In this document: one piece after another, positions 45,183 through 54,819 of the stretch | How positions within the stretch are numbered: the first letter of the stretch is position 1 | Layout of the letters: every line of letters begins with the position of its first letter | Source: Methanosarcina barkeri MS | Lineage (GTDB): Archaea; Halobacteriota; Methanosarcinia; Methanosarcinales; Methanosarcinaceae | Assembly (NCBI RefSeq): GCF_000970025.1 | Contig: NZ_CP009528.1 | Coordinates: forward strand, 3,211,168 to 3,275,167 | Direction: 5' to 3' | DNA length: 64,000 nucleotides | Position numbers and translations under genes: made by a program | The notes under the pieces: generated by a model | Databases searched by the model: none | What the model saw: only the letters and a program-made list of their open reading frames with translations | Told to the model about the DNA's origin: nothing

Positions 45183-45743
45183 ATGAAACTGATTGTACTT
45201 TCCGATACTCATCTGAAAAATGGAGTAATTCCCCAGCAACTTCAAACGCTTCTGAACGAGTGTGACCTTATAGTCCATGCAGGGGATTTCAATACTGTAA
45301 AAGCCTATAACGCCTTCAACGCCAGCGGCAAATTAAAGGCCGTTTCTGGAAACGATGATGCTTCCGAACTCAAAAAGCTCCTTCCAGAAAGACTGAAATT
45401 CGAAGTTGAAGGCGTAAAAATCGGAGTTGTACACGAAGGAGGGCTTTCGGTTAACGATACAACTGCACAGGGTTACCTGGCAAAAGAAATGGATGTAGAC
45501 ATTCTGATTTTCGGTCACCTGCACAGGCCTTTGATAGAGAAAAGAGATGTTGTGCTTGTTTGTCCAGGCTCTCCTACCAAACCCAGGATGTCAAACCCAA
45601 GTGTTGTAGAACTTATAATCGAAAAAGGAAGCATTAATGGCAGAATAATTACTCTTGAAGGAGATACCTGCGATTACATAAAGTTCCGGGATTCCCTGGA
45701 AAAACGCAAGCAGGAAAAAAACCGAAACAAGAAAAGGGCTTGA
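45183..45743 (+). CDS. YfcE/MJ0936-type metallophosphodiesterase
   Basis: A 186-residue calcineurin-like phosphoesterase. The dinuclear metal motifs are in order: LIVLSDTHL (D-x-H), VHAGDF (GD), VSGNDD (GN-D), VVHEG (H), and LIFGHLHRP (GHxH), followed by the usual LVCPGSPTKPR loop. Family members hydrolyse phosphodiesters such as model bis-p-nitrophenyl phosphate; the natural substrate is unclear. The ATG follows AGGAGAT. The tail (KRKQEKNRNKKRA) is basic. The REP-like array lies directly upstream and could influence its expression. Confidence 0.92.
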   Translation: MKLIVLSDTHLKNGVIPQQLQTLLNECDLIVHAGDFNTVKAYNAFNASGKLKAVSGNDDASELKKLLPERLKFEVEGVKIGVVHEGGLSVNDTTAQGYLAKEMDVDILIFGHLHRPLIEKRDVVLVCPGSPTKPRMSNPSVVELIIEKGSINGRIITLEGDTCDYIKFRDSLEKRKQEKNRNKKRA

Positions 45744-45894
45744 ACATCTCCGAAACTGGCAGGGATAGCACGAAGGAAACCACAATATGGACTACCCTGT
45801 AGGATAACCCTGAGCAGGAGCTTATTTACTGCTTGAAATCAGGCATATGCCCTGCTAAACAGGGTTAGGATATTCAATTTTAGCAAGCACGGTT

Positions 45895-46116
45895 TTACAG
45901 TGTTTCCAGTTTGAACATAGCACCTGTACCTTGAAGGCTCAGATATACCTTGTCCCCAAATTCGAGAATTTTCTCGACACTGACATTGCTATTCCAGTTG
46001 TATACAAAATCGTAGCTGCCCTTCACTGGTTCGAATCCCAGAGACATTAGCCGCTGGTTTACTTCTGACGGACGTGTCCCTTCACTGCTGAACCAGACCA
46101 GAAGATAGGTTTTCAC
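45895..46116 (-). CDS. Small conserved protein, unknown function
   Basis: A 73-residue protein: MKTYLLVWFSSEGTRPSEVN, RLMSLGFEPVKGSYDFVYNW, and EFGDKVYLSLQGTGAMFKLE. It looks like a compact alpha-beta ferredoxin-like fold (beta-alpha-beta pattern), as in small regulatory or CRISPR Cas2-like folds, but no catalytic residue can be named. The GTG start at 46116 has GAGATGAT upstream. It is probably real and single. Confidence 0.65.
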   Translation of the reverse strand: MKTYLLVWFSSEGTRPSEVNQRLMSLGFEPVKGSYDFVYNWNSNVSVEKILEFGDKVYLSLQGTGAMFKLETL

Positions 46117-46344
46117 AGGATCATCTCACTTATAAGTTTGTTATTTACCCCTAAGCTTCATTCAAACACAAGTTACTCATTTTATACCATGTCTCGTTTA
46201 TTTATGTACATTTTGCCTCTTCTGGCTTTAAGACCATTAACAATAAAAATATTTACATAAAATAGCAGAAGTTAAAAATTAAATAGAAGAGTTACAGGGA
46301 AAATGACTATTCGCCATTCTCTATGGATAAAATGATTTTCGATT

Positions 46345-46575
46345 CAAGACCGCATTGATTGTTATGAGGAAATTATGAGGATATCCACACAAAAAGTAGA
46401 GCTTGACATTTCCACTTTCGATGTATGCAGTTGCTATAAATATCTTGTCTTCAAGAGTCCCATCCGTTTTCACAATTTAGGGATTGACTTTTCTTCCATT
46501 TTTACATAGAGAGAACCGGACTTTTTTGCCATCTACATCAACCTGATTCACGACTAAAGAATAGTCTTTATCCTA
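46345..46575 (-). pseudogene. S-layer duplication-domain relic
   Basis: On the minus strand one frame reads DYSLVVNQVDVDGKKVRFSL, CKNGRKVNP, stop, then IVKTDGTLEDKIFIATAYIE and SGNVKLYFLCGY. The LxxxQVDVxGxKVxLxLxKxGxxV pattern is that of the S-layer family duplication domain (DUF1608) of Methanosarcina surface proteins. An in-frame stop and the lack of flanking domains make it a relic. The rest of 46117-46779 shows no further gene. Confidence 0.5.
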
Positions 46576-46779
46576 TCTATGACGGTATCCATGAAGTTCT
46601 TTCAAGTCTACGAGAAATGAACAAATTATAAATTTGAGTTATGTTGAAAATGATTCTTATCCCTCGTAGACCTGACAGTGCCGTTCTGAAATACTTAAAA
46701 AGCCTCAAAACAATTATGTTCAAGCTTGACAGAAACGTGCATTTTCTAGAGGAAATAGCGGTTCATTAAGGTCCCCTAT

Positions 46780-47628
46780 CTACTCAGTTTGTTTTTCCCA
46801 CCACATTTTTACTCTGGTAGACCATCCTCTTTGAATAAGATTTTCATTATCTACCTCAAGAATGTCTTTCAGATAGGACCTGAGAACGGTCTCCTGGGTA
46901 CTAGAGGTTACATTGTAGTACGACTTGAAATCCTCAACTGCTTCTTCAAAAGTTGCATACCTGTGGATGTGCTCGAAAGGGAAAACTTTAACATTTGGAT
47001 AGATTCCCATATTGTAGAGCACATTGTAAAGAACATCACACTTCGGGGCTGGCTGATACTCACGTCCGTGAAGGAAAGGCCAGAGTCTCCGAGAATGCGC
47101 ATCCCATGAAGTTTCCCCCGCAAACCAGTACAGATAAACATACCTTGAAGAAGCAGCTATCATTTTTTGAACCGAAGTCCGTATGTCTTTCATGCCCAAG
47201 GAATAAGAAGCAAAAACCACATCATAAGGAGCAGAAAGGTCGGATTCGACATCAATGGCTTCCCAATCTTTGTGTACGCAGTCGATGTTATTGATTCCGT
47301 ACTCTTTAATGTTTTCCTGCATGATGCTCATCATGCCGTCAGAAGGTTCAACAGCAGTTACATGAGCTACCTGCTGTGCAATTGGAATTGCAAGGGTACC
47401 GGGTCCTGACCCTATATCAAGAACTCTGGAGTCAGAAGAGAGTTTCATGCCCTTTATCCTCTTTTCGGTTATTGCCTTTGCGTTATTATCCTGAAACATA
47501 TTCCAGAAGCGTCTGGCTCTTTCCTTGTTCTGCCATATAGATGAACAATCTACATTTTTGTTCGATTCTAACTCTCTTTCCAACGTCCTTTTCCAGACTT
47601 CATTCCAGTCAATGTTACATGGATCCAT
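46780..47628 (-). CDS. Class I SAM-dependent methyltransferase
   Basis: A 282-residue protein. Motif I is LDIGSGPGTLAIPIA (about residues 70-84), followed by motif II-like VTAVEPSDGMM and DVVFASYSLGM. The C-terminal 110 residues, including YVYLYWFAGETSWDAHSRRL and FPFEHIHRYATFEEAVEDF, form a substrate-specific cap. It transfers a methyl group from SAM to an unidentified substrate. It is divergent from the ABC transporter operon, sharing the 578-bp intergenic region 47629-48206. Such pairing is seen near metal or metallophore uptake systems, so methylation of a transported chelator is possible, but that is inference. Confidence 0.9.
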   Translation of the reverse strand: MDPCNIDWNEVWKRTLERELESNKNVDCSSIWQNKERARRFWNMFQDNNAKAITEKRIKGMKLSSDSRVLDIGSGPGTLAIPIAQQVAHVTAVEPSDGMMSIMQENIKEYGINNIDCVHKDWEAIDVESDLSAPYDVVFASYSLGMKDIRTSVQKMIAASSRYVYLYWFAGETSWDAHSRRLWPFLHGREYQPAPKCDVLYNVLYNMGIYPNVKVFPFEHIHRYATFEEAVEDFKSYYNVTSSTQETVLRSYLKDILEVDNENLIQRGWSTRVKMWWEKQTE

Positions 47629-48206
47629 ATTATCAGCTCAAACTATTTACATATCGAATTACTTAAAACTATCAAAATACAAATTATCAAAATATGTTAC
47701 AAAAACGAATACAAATATGAATATATATACTTTATTAAATGGTAAAACAAATGCATTAGAGCTGACAACCACTAAAATTACACTTATTGAACTCTGATTG
47801 ACATTCAAGAAAAATGGAGATTTTCTTGAATTGCACTGCAAATGCAATAATACACCGCCCATTTCACCAGTTGAATACGATACTTTACCCCGATTTTCGA
47901 GATATTGAGAATTGGTTTATTTGTTCAGGTTTTCAACCAGGTAATACATTTGTTAACAGTGTTTACATTATATTTTATAAAAAAATCCTTTTATATAACC
48001 AAGTATTACAATAACTTATTAAATTCATATTTATTATAACAATGCATTCACACTAAAAAGATATTATAAATATATCTATCGTTCTAGCCTATACAGTGTT
48101 TAAATTGGTTTTTAATTTTGAGATAAATCGTGTTCTTCGATTTCTTCGATTTCTTCTCGAAAGAGCCGCTTTTAGAAGTCCTTTTAGCCGAATTGAGGAT
48201 TATCAT
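47629..48206. other. Divergent regulatory region, methyltransferase / ABC operon
   Basis: 578 bases containing both promoters. It is AT-rich, with several TATAT runs (for example 47720-47732 and 48061-48073) as possible TATA elements and the imperfect dyad ATAACTTATTAAATTCATATT near 48012. I cannot identify a NikR or other operator with confidence. A small TTCGATTTCTTCGATTTC repeat lies at 48135-48152, inside an open frame that extends the first transporter gene upstream. Confidence 0.35.
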
Positions 48207-49781
48207 ATGGATCGGAATTTCAAATTTATTTTATTAACCTGCATGCTGCTTGCAGTAATTGGTGCAAGTGCCTGCATAGGCGGAGATAAGGATGAAACTG
48301 CCAAAGGAGACAGTTTCGGGGAAAACTCTCAGGACCTTGTTGTGGGCATAAGTTCAGACGTTAACAACTGGTATCTTGACAAGTTTGCGGATGGCGATGC
48401 CAGGTTTGTTTGGTCTCAAGTCTATGAAACCCTTGTAAGGCTTGACTCTAACCTGAATATTACCCCAGGACTCGCCGAGTCGTGGGAAACGCCTGACAAC
48501 GGAACGACATGGCTCTTCCACCTACGCAAGAATGTGACCTTCCATGATGGTACACCTTTTAACTCAGACTCGGTTGTGTTTTCCTACTCTAACAAATCTT
48601 ATGTGAGACAGGCAGTACTGAAACCGATTAAAAGTGTAGAGGCTATTGATAACTATACCGTGAAATTTGTTCTCCAAAAACCCATGCCTCTGCCTTTTTA
48701 CCTGACTCATGTAGCCTGGCCCATAATGGGGCCTGGCTGTCTTGATAAAGCAGGAAATTTTGTCAAACCGGTAGGGACAGGTCCTTTTAAGTTTGAATCG
48801 CAGACAAAAGATCAGGAAATAGTGCTTACCAGAAATGACGCTTACTGGGGAAATAAGTCTCTGCTTGACAAGGTTATTTTTAAAGTTATCCCTGATCCTT
48901 CTACGCAAGTTATGGCTTTTGAGAATGGGGAACTGGATATGATTATCAAGGTTCCAGAGTACGATGTCAAGAGGCTCGAAGCCAAAAAAGGTATCCAGGT
49001 TCAAAGGAAGTTAAGTACCTTTACGGATTTCCTTCAATTCAATTGCGATAAAACTCCTTTTAACGACACAAAAATACGCCAGAGTGTTGCTTATGCAATC
49101 GATACCAATACCCTGGTGAACGGTGTTCTTAACGGCATTGGAAAACCGGCAGGAGGAAGACCGTATTCCCCCAACATGATGTACTCTGACCCTGACCTGA
49201 AGACATATTCGCAAGACCTTGATAAATCAAAGGCTCTACTTAAAGAAGCAGGATGGGAAGATTCCAATGGGGATGGAATTTTAGAAAAAGATGGAAGTCC
49301 CTTGAATTGTACCTTGCTTGTAAGTAAGGGTGCATGGGCAGCCAGGCATACTCTTATGGCTCAGGTTGTGCAGGAAGATCTCAGGAAAATAGGAATGAAT
49401 GTGGAAATTCAAGTACTTGATGAGGGAGCGATCAGCAAACTAGAAGGTGTGGGAAACTTTGGCATGATACTAAGAAGTGGCTATTTTGTATGGGGCCCCT
49501 ATCCAAAACACTTCTTTATTCACCATTCTAAAAGTCCTTACTCTCACTACCACAATGAAACCTACGACCAGCTTGTAGACGCAGCAGATTCGACCATAGA
49601 TCCACAGAAACAGAAGGAATTCTATTACGCTCTACAGGCCTTTGTAATAAAAGAAGTCCCTGCTTTTTATCTTGTACATGAAGAAAAGGTGGTAGCAACC
49701 GGCCCTTCTGTAAAAGGCTTTGTGATAACAGCAGAAGATCCCTGGCTGGATCTTTCTGGAGTTTATCTTGAAAGAAAGTAA
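48207..49781 (+). CDS. ABC transporter substrate-binding lipoprotein (SBP family 5)
   Basis: A 524-residue periplasmic-side binding protein of the DppA/OppA/NikA class. Lipoprotein signal: MDRNFKFILLTCMLLAVIGA with SAC before GG. Family blocks are VYETLVRLDSNLNITPGLAE, SWETPDNGTTWLFHLRKNVT, GTGPFKFES and RNDAYWG. The true start is ATG 48207, with TGAGGAT upstream; the frame extends to 48096 but without a ribosome site. Ligand may be nickel, a metallophore or a peptide. First gene of an operon of five. Confidence 0.95.
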   Translation: MDRNFKFILLTCMLLAVIGASACIGGDKDETAKGDSFGENSQDLVVGISSDVNNWYLDKFADGDARFVWSQVYETLVRLDSNLNITPGLAESWETPDNGTTWLFHLRKNVTFHDGTPFNSDSVVFSYSNKSYVRQAVLKPIKSVEAIDNYTVKFVLQKPMPLPFYLTHVAWPIMGPGCLDKAGNFVKPVGTGPFKFESQTKDQEIVLTRNDAYWGNKSLLDKVIFKVIPDPSTQVMAFENGELDMIIKVPEYDVKRLEAKKGIQVQRKLSTFTDFLQFNCDKTPFNDTKIRQSVAYAIDTNTLVNGVLNGIGKPAGGRPYSPNMMYSDPDLKTYSQDLDKSKALLKEAGWEDSNGDGILEKDGSPLNCTLLVSKGAWAARHTLMAQVVQEDLRKIGMNVEIQVLDEGAISKLEGVGNFGMILRSGYFVWGPYPKHFFIHHSKSPYSHYHNETYDQLVDAADSTIDPQKQKEFYYALQAFVIKEVPAFYLVHEEKVVATGPSVKGFVITAEDPWLDLSGVYLERK

Positions 49782-49826
49782 ATTCAAACAAGATTCCGAA
49801 AAGATGGAACATTAAAAAACTGCGCA

Positions 49827-49956
49827 GATGGAAAGGTAAAACTTAAAATGAAACTTCATAGACGGGAAGATAAAACTTAAAATGAAACTTCATAGACGGG
49901 AAGATAAAACTTAAAATGGAACTTAAGAGATGGAAGATAAAACTTAAAATGAAATG
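49827..49956. repeat. 34-bp minisatellite, about 4 units
   Basis: AGACGGGAAGATAAAACTTA followed by AAATGAAACTTCAT repeats about four times between the binding protein and the first permease gene. Edge units are shorter or diverged. It lies inside the operon and ends 65 bases before the permease start. Confidence 0.9.
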
Positions 49957-50020
49957 TCTGAGAGCATCAGAAATTAAGAGATCGATATCAGAAAATGACA
50001 GAAAAGTAAGAAGAATATCT

Positions 50021-50962
50021 ATGTGGAAGTACATTGCAAAGCGCTTGGCCATGGTACTAGTAGTAATATCAGGGGTTACTCTTGTTTCTTTTGTTGCTAT
50101 GTACCTTGCGCCAGGAGATCCTGCTGAGCTCATAGCTCTTGAGAGATATGGACAGGATCTCGATGCAAGCCAGATTGAATCCGTCAGGGAAGCAGAAGGA
50201 CTTGATGCTCCTGTTTATTTCCAGTACTTTATATGGCTGGATCATCTCTTGCATCTTGATCTTGGAAGATCTATTATAACCTCTGATGATGTCCTTGAAG
50301 AAATTCTCCTGAAGTTACCGGCGACTATAGAACTTACAGTTGCCGGCTTATTAATCTCTCTCCTAATCGCCTTACCTATAGGAGTTCTGGGCGCTCTCCA
50401 GAAAAATACTCTGCTTGACAATTGTTGCGCGTTTATTTCCCTGATAGGTATTTCTATCCCTAACTTCTGGCTTGGAATTCTTCTGATCTGGCTTTTTTCC
50501 CTGACTCTTCATATTTTCCCTAGCTATGGGTATGGAAGCCTGAATCACCTTGCTCTTCCTGCTCTAACCCTTGGAATTTCAATGTCTTCAATTACAGCCA
50601 GACTTACCCGAGCTAGCCTTATGGAGGTGATGGAGAAGGAATATATTTTGGCTGCACGTGCCAGAGGATTTGATGAGTATACTATCGTTTTACGGCATGC
50701 ACTGAAAAATGCCTTACTCCCAGTTGTTACATTTGCAGGAATGCAATTGGGTTATCTTCTTGGAGGAGCTGTTATTGTGGAAACAATTTTCTCCTGGCCA
50801 GGTATCGGAAAACTTCTTGTTGATTCGATCTTTGCAAGAGACTTCTCTATGGTTCAGGGCTGTGTTCTTTTTATCGCAGTGCTCTTTTCTCTTTCCAGTC
50901 TTGCAGTAGATATATTGTATGCAGTGCTTGACCCGAGAATCAGGTATGACATGTATGATTGA
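50021..50962 (+). CDS. ABC transporter permease, DppB/NikB type
   Basis: A 313-residue permease with six membrane helices. N-terminal MWKYIAKRLAMVLVVISGVT is typical of NikB/DppB. The EAA loop is EYILAARARGFDEYTIVLRHA, which contacts the ATPase. ATG 50021 was preferred to an upstream start at 49916, which would read through the minisatellite. No strong ribosome site is visible, so translation may depend on the upstream gene. The stop overlaps the next gene's start by 8 bases. Confidence 0.94.
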   Translation: MWKYIAKRLAMVLVVISGVTLVSFVAMYLAPGDPAELIALERYGQDLDASQIESVREAEGLDAPVYFQYFIWLDHLLHLDLGRSIITSDDVLEEILLKLPATIELTVAGLLISLLIALPIGVLGALQKNTLLDNCCAFISLIGISIPNFWLGILLIWLFSLTLHIFPSYGYGSLNHLALPALTLGISMSSITARLTRASLMEVMEKEYILAARARGFDEYTIVLRHALKNALLPVVTFAGMQLGYLLGGAVIVETIFSWPGIGKLLVDSIFARDFSMVQGCVLFIAVLFSLSSLAVDILYAVLDPRIRYDMYD

Positions 50963-51857
50963 AAATATAAAAATGGCTGAAAAACTTTCTATAAATAAAA
51001 AAAGGCTAAGTCTATGGCTAAGTCTATGGGAGTTTAAAAAAAACAAACTTGTGCTCTTTAGCATTTTGTTTATTGCTATCCTATGTTTTCTGGCCCTATT
51101 TGCTCCTTATATCTCTCCAAATGATCCTTTTGTCCAGAGACTTGACAAACAATTTCTTAGTCCCTGTCGTGAATACCCTTTAGGAACCGATGAATTTGGG
51201 CGTTGCATTTTTTCAAGAGTAATTTATGGCACACGTATCTCTCTCGGCATTGGAATTCTCGTTGTTGCAGTTACATCCATTGCAGGTACCTCTATTGGGT
51301 TGTTTTCAGGGTACAAAGGAGGCCTGATTGATGAAATCCTTATGAGAGGTGTAGACGTGATGCTGGCTTTTCCCAATATTATTCTTGCCCTTATGATAGC
51401 AGGACTGCTGGGACCAGGGGGTTTAAGTGTCGTCCTATCCCTTTCCCTTACTCAGTGGCCTGTTTATGCAAGGCTTGTACGTGGACAGGTTCTCTCTTTG
51501 AAAAAGAGAGATTTTGTGGAAGCGGCAAGGGCTCTTAGACCCTCAAATTTTTACATTATGCGAAAACATATACTTCCAAACTGCATGGAACCTGTAATCG
51601 TTCTTGGAACTCTTGAGATTGCCAATGTAATAATCTTTGCCTCTGCTCTGAGTTTTCTAGGACTTGGAATCCAGCCTCCTACGCCTGAATGGGGCTCTAT
51701 GCTCAAATCCGGAATTCCATACCTGCGCACATCTCCTCACCTTTGTTTTATTCCAGGTCTCATGATTATGCTTACAGTTTTTGCTTTCAATTTTGCAGCA
51801 GACGGATTAAGAGCCAGCTTGGGCCAGTCTGTTAAACAGGAGGTGCTGGACAGATGA
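50955..51857 (+). CDS. ABC transporter permease, DppC/NikC type
   Basis: A permease of about 300 residues with a cytoplasmic N-terminus and six helices: PFVQRLDKQFLSPCREYPLG (then TDEFGRCIFSRVIYGTRISL) is the conserved DppC/NikC segment, and DFVEAARALRPSNFYIMRKH is the EAA loop. Start choice is uncertain between ATG 50946 and ATG 50955; both overlap the upstream gene. The stop overlaps the ATPase start by four bases (ATGA). Confidence 0.94.
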   Translation: MIENIKMAEKLSINKKRLSLWLSLWEFKKNKLVLFSILFIAILCFLALFAPYISPNDPFVQRLDKQFLSPCREYPLGTDEFGRCIFSRVIYGTRISLGIGILVVAVTSIAGTSIGLFSGYKGGLIDEILMRGVDVMLAFPNIILALMIAGLLGPGGLSVVLSLSLTQWPVYARLVRGQVLSLKKRDFVEAARALRPSNFYIMRKHILPNCMEPVIVLGTLEIANVIIFASALSFLGLGIQPPTPEWGSMLKSGIPYLRTSPHLCFIPGLMIMLTVFAFNFAADGLRASLGQSVKQEVLDR

Positions 51858-52921
51858 GTATTTCTTTCCTCTCCACTCAACTCCTTTCAGTAGAAAACCT
51901 GAGCGTCTCTTTCAAAACCTCAAGGGGCCTTGTAAAAGCAAACGAGAACATTTCCTTTGAGATCAAAGAAGGAGAAATTTTTGGGCTTATTGGAGAAACA
52001 GGCTGTGGAAAAACTACCCTTGGAAAAGCCCTTTTGAGGCTGCTCTCAAATAATGCAAGGATAGAAGGGAGAATCGTTTACAGGGGTAAGAATATATTAA
52101 GTCTTTCTGAAAAAGAAATGAGGAGCCTGAGAGGAAAGAAAATAGGGATCATGCTACAGGACCCTTCAATCTGTTTTAACCCCGTACTCTCTGTAGGAAG
52201 TCAAATTGCTGAAATTTATCGATACCATGAAGGCATGAGAAAAAAAGATGCAGAAAAAAAAGCTTCAGAGATGCTTGAGCTTGTTGGAATAGATTCCTCA
52301 AGAAAGTCTGAATATCCTCACCAGTTTAGTGGTGGGATGCTGCAGAGAATTATGATAGCAGTAGCGCTTGCTCTCAAGCCAAGACTTCTTATTGCAGACG
52401 AACCTACAAAGGGGCTTGATCCTGATATGAAATTGCAAATTCTAGAAATTATTACCAAGCTTGTCCGGAAGGAAAATTCTTCCATGCTCTTAATTACTCA
52501 TGATCTGGATGTAGCCACTAAACTTACAGATAGGACTGCAGTGATGTATGCAGGAGAAATCGTTGAAATCGGGAAGACAGCAACGGTCATTTCCGATCCA
52601 AAACACCCTTATACTTTTGCACTACTGCATTCTCTTCCAGAAAAAGGGCTAATGACTGTTTTAGGTCAGTCTCCAAGCCTGATCTCCCCTCCTTCCGGTT
52701 GCAGGTACCATCCCCGATGTAGTAACCAGCTGGCAGACTGCTCAAAGATCCACCCTGAACTATTGGAACATGTAGATGATCATTTTGTCCGCTGCTTATT
52801 ATCTGAAAAAAACAGTAAGAATGTAAGAAGAAAAGGCAGTAAGAATGTAAGAAGAGAAGCACAATTGATCCCAGATACTCCCTCTCCTGGGTGTGCGGAG
52901 GTGGGCGTATGGCATTGTTAG
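51854..52921 (+). CDS. ABC transporter ATPase, DppD/NikD type
   Basis: A 355-residue ATP-binding subunit. Walker A GETGCGKTT near residue 50, Q-loop MLQDP, signature FSGGMLQR, Walker B LLIADEPTKGLD, switch His in LITHDLD. The C-terminal oligopeptide/dipeptide (oligo_HPY) region has SGCRYHPRCSNQLADC. A 33-bp repeat near the end (KNVRRKG/SKNVRRE) and the unusual tail suggest slippage there. It overlaps the previous gene by four bases and the next by 13. Confidence 0.94.
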   Translation: MSISFLSTQLLSVENLSVSFKTSRGLVKANENISFEIKEGEIFGLIGETGCGKTTLGKALLRLLSNNARIEGRIVYRGKNILSLSEKEMRSLRGKKIGIMLQDPSICFNPVLSVGSQIAEIYRYHEGMRKKDAEKKASEMLELVGIDSSRKSEYPHQFSGGMLQRIMIAVALALKPRLLIADEPTKGLDPDMKLQILEIITKLVRKENSSMLLITHDLDVATKLTDRTAVMYAGEIVEIGKTATVISDPKHPYTFALLHSLPEKGLMTVLGQSPSLISPPSGCRYHPRCSNQLADCSKIHPELLEHVDDHFVRCLLSEKNSKNVRRKGSKNVRREAQLIPDTPSPGCAEVGVWHC

Positions 52922-53619
52922 AAGTGAAAAATCTGAAAAAGCATTATTATTCCGGGCTTTTCCAGATTCAGGTTAACAAGGCTGTAGACGGTGTCAGTTT
53001 TAGGATAGAAAAAGGGAAAACTCTAGGTCTTGTTGGAAAAAGTGGTTGCGGAAAATCCACACTTGGAAGAACAGTGTTGAGATTGCTTGAACCGACAGAA
53101 GGTAGCATTATCTTTGATGGTCAGGACATTTCAGGACTTAAAGACCACTCTTTAAAATACCTGGGAACCAGGATGCAAATTATTTTTCAAAACCCTAAAT
53201 CATGCTTGAACCCAAAGATGAAAGTTTATGATATAATTGCAGAACCTTTAAGGCTTCACAGGCTTTGCGCTAAAGACGAAGAATTGGAGAGGGTAAAGGA
53301 ACTTATTGAAATTGTTTCCCTTAATGAAGAGCTTCTTTTTCGCTATCCTAAAGAGCTGAGTGGAGGTCAACTTCAGAGAGTTGCAATTGCAAGAGTCCTT
53401 AGCATGAAACCGGAATTAATAGTAGCGGATGAGCCTACTTCGATGCTCGATCCACTTGTCCAGGCTCAAATTCTTTCGCTTCTTAAGGGACTGCAAATCA
53501 AGTTCAAGATAAGTTTTCTGTTTATCTCCCACGATATTAAGGTTGTTGAATGGATGAGTGACGAGATTGCCTTTATGGAGAAAGGAAAAATTGTTAATTT
53601 TAAAATAGTGTCACGTTAA
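52909..53619 (+). CDS. ABC transporter ATPase, DppF/NikE type, short
   Basis: A 236-residue second ATPase subunit. Walker A VGKSGCGKST, Q-loop IFQNPKSCLNP, signature LSGGQLQRV, Walker B LIVADEPTSMLD and switch His in FISHDIK are all intact. It ends soon after the core fold (MEKGKIVNFKIVSR) and lacks the C-terminal oligo_HPY region present in DppF but often absent in nickel-type NikE, which supports a NikE-like role. The ATG at 52909 has GGAGGTG, inside the upstream gene. Last gene of the operon; the following 270 bases show nothing clear. Confidence 0.93.
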   Translation: MALLEVKNLKKHYYSGLFQIQVNKAVDGVSFRIEKGKTLGLVGKSGCGKSTLGRTVLRLLEPTEGSIIFDGQDISGLKDHSLKYLGTRMQIIFQNPKSCLNPKMKVYDIIAEPLRLHRLCAKDEELERVKELIEIVSLNEELLFRYPKELSGGQLQRVAIARVLSMKPELIVADEPTSMLDPLVQAQILSLLKGLQIKFKISFLFISHDIKVVEWMSDEIAFMEKGKIVNFKIVSR

Positions 53620-53892
53620 CCCCCAAAGACAAAAGAATTCTGAACCATTTTAAGTAATTATATATGACATTTTAATGCTGACGAGATAGTATTTTACTGA
53701 AGGATTTTTTCCTACGAGCTATTGAATTCCCTTTATATACCCATTTTCTTTGAAAGTTGAGTTAAGAGAAAAACGTAAAATACCTGAAAAGAGACAGTGA
53801 AAGGAAAAGAAAAAGGAACAAAAGTTCCTTGAGAATAAATAATCACGTACTTTCATGCCAAAGAGGAATGGAAAGTTAGAACTGTTTCGAAC

Positions 53893-54806
53893 TTAGTCTC
53901 TGGAATAGTCAAACAGCAACATTTCTCCTGAATGTGCGTCAATCCATACTGAAGCAGGATAGGTATCGTCCCTTGCAAAACTTGAATCCATGAACCTGAT
54001 CCACCATGCCAGATGAATTTTATCTTCCTCGTCCTCTTTCCAGACAAGGTTCGACGAAATAACTTTTACACTATTTGCTTTTTCTTCTCCTATAGACGGT
54101 TTGTTACTCATGTATTCTTTGAGAATCTCAACTGCTTTTTCATCCGTAATGCTTGGTTCCGTATCAATGAGTGCTATCTCTTCTTCAGACATAGACCAGC
54201 TTTTGTCATAGCTTGAAACTTCGCCTGTTTCTGCATTAACATCAAGCAGTATTCCATCGGAAAGAGAGGTATTCCCCTGATAATTCTTGCGTAACTTACA
54301 TGATAATTTCCTGGCAGATCATCAGCAGGAGGTTCTATGTAGTTTACATATTCAGGCTCAATCTCATTAATTTTATCCGCTGAAACCCTGGATTCGATAT
54401 ATTCTTCTGCTATTTTCAGAGCATCATCTTTGCTTATACTGTCTCTGCCCTGTACATTCTTTGATCCATCGTATACAAAAAGCTGCTCTCCATTAGAGGC
54501 ATCTATTCCTGCAAAGATACTTTTTCCATTAGTTGTTTTTGAGCTTACTCGCCAGATTATCCCGAAATTTTCATCATCAATCAGTTCTCCATGTACAGAT
54601 TCATTGATTACTTCCTGATTTTCTGATATTAGTTTGTTTTTTGCATCCTCAAAACTAATATTTACGTCTGCAGTTGATGGATCAAGATATTTTGTTTGCT
54701 TTGCATCTTCTTTCGTAAAGATTATTCCTCCCTCTTCAGAAGCAAAAGCCACAAATATTGCACTTAATAATATCAAATCCAATATACAAATTTGATTAAG
54801 TTTCAT
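53893..54806 (-). pseudogene. Frameshifted secreted YcdB/PepSY-like protein
   Basis: From ATG 54806 a signal peptide (MKLNQICILDLILLSAIFVA, FA) leads to two domains with DINISFEDAK-type and SKDDALKIAEEYI helices. At 54260-54268 (CTCTCTTTCC) the frame shifts. The correct frame continues IPLSDGILLDVNAETGEVSS, YDKSW, then MSEEEIALIDTEPSITDEKA and VWIDAHSGEMLLFDYSRD-stop at 53893. The GIPL...DVNAETGEVSSYDKSW pattern is typical of YcdB/PepSY-type propeptide domains. It is dead unless the lesion is a sequencing error; the rest is intact over about 300 codons. Confidence 0.65.
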
Positions 54807-54819
54807 GATCTTTTCTCCC

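Noticed and set aside
47629-48206. NikR operator in front of the ABC operon
   Set aside because: Only weak dyads were found in AT-rich DNA; none fits a known operator well enough.
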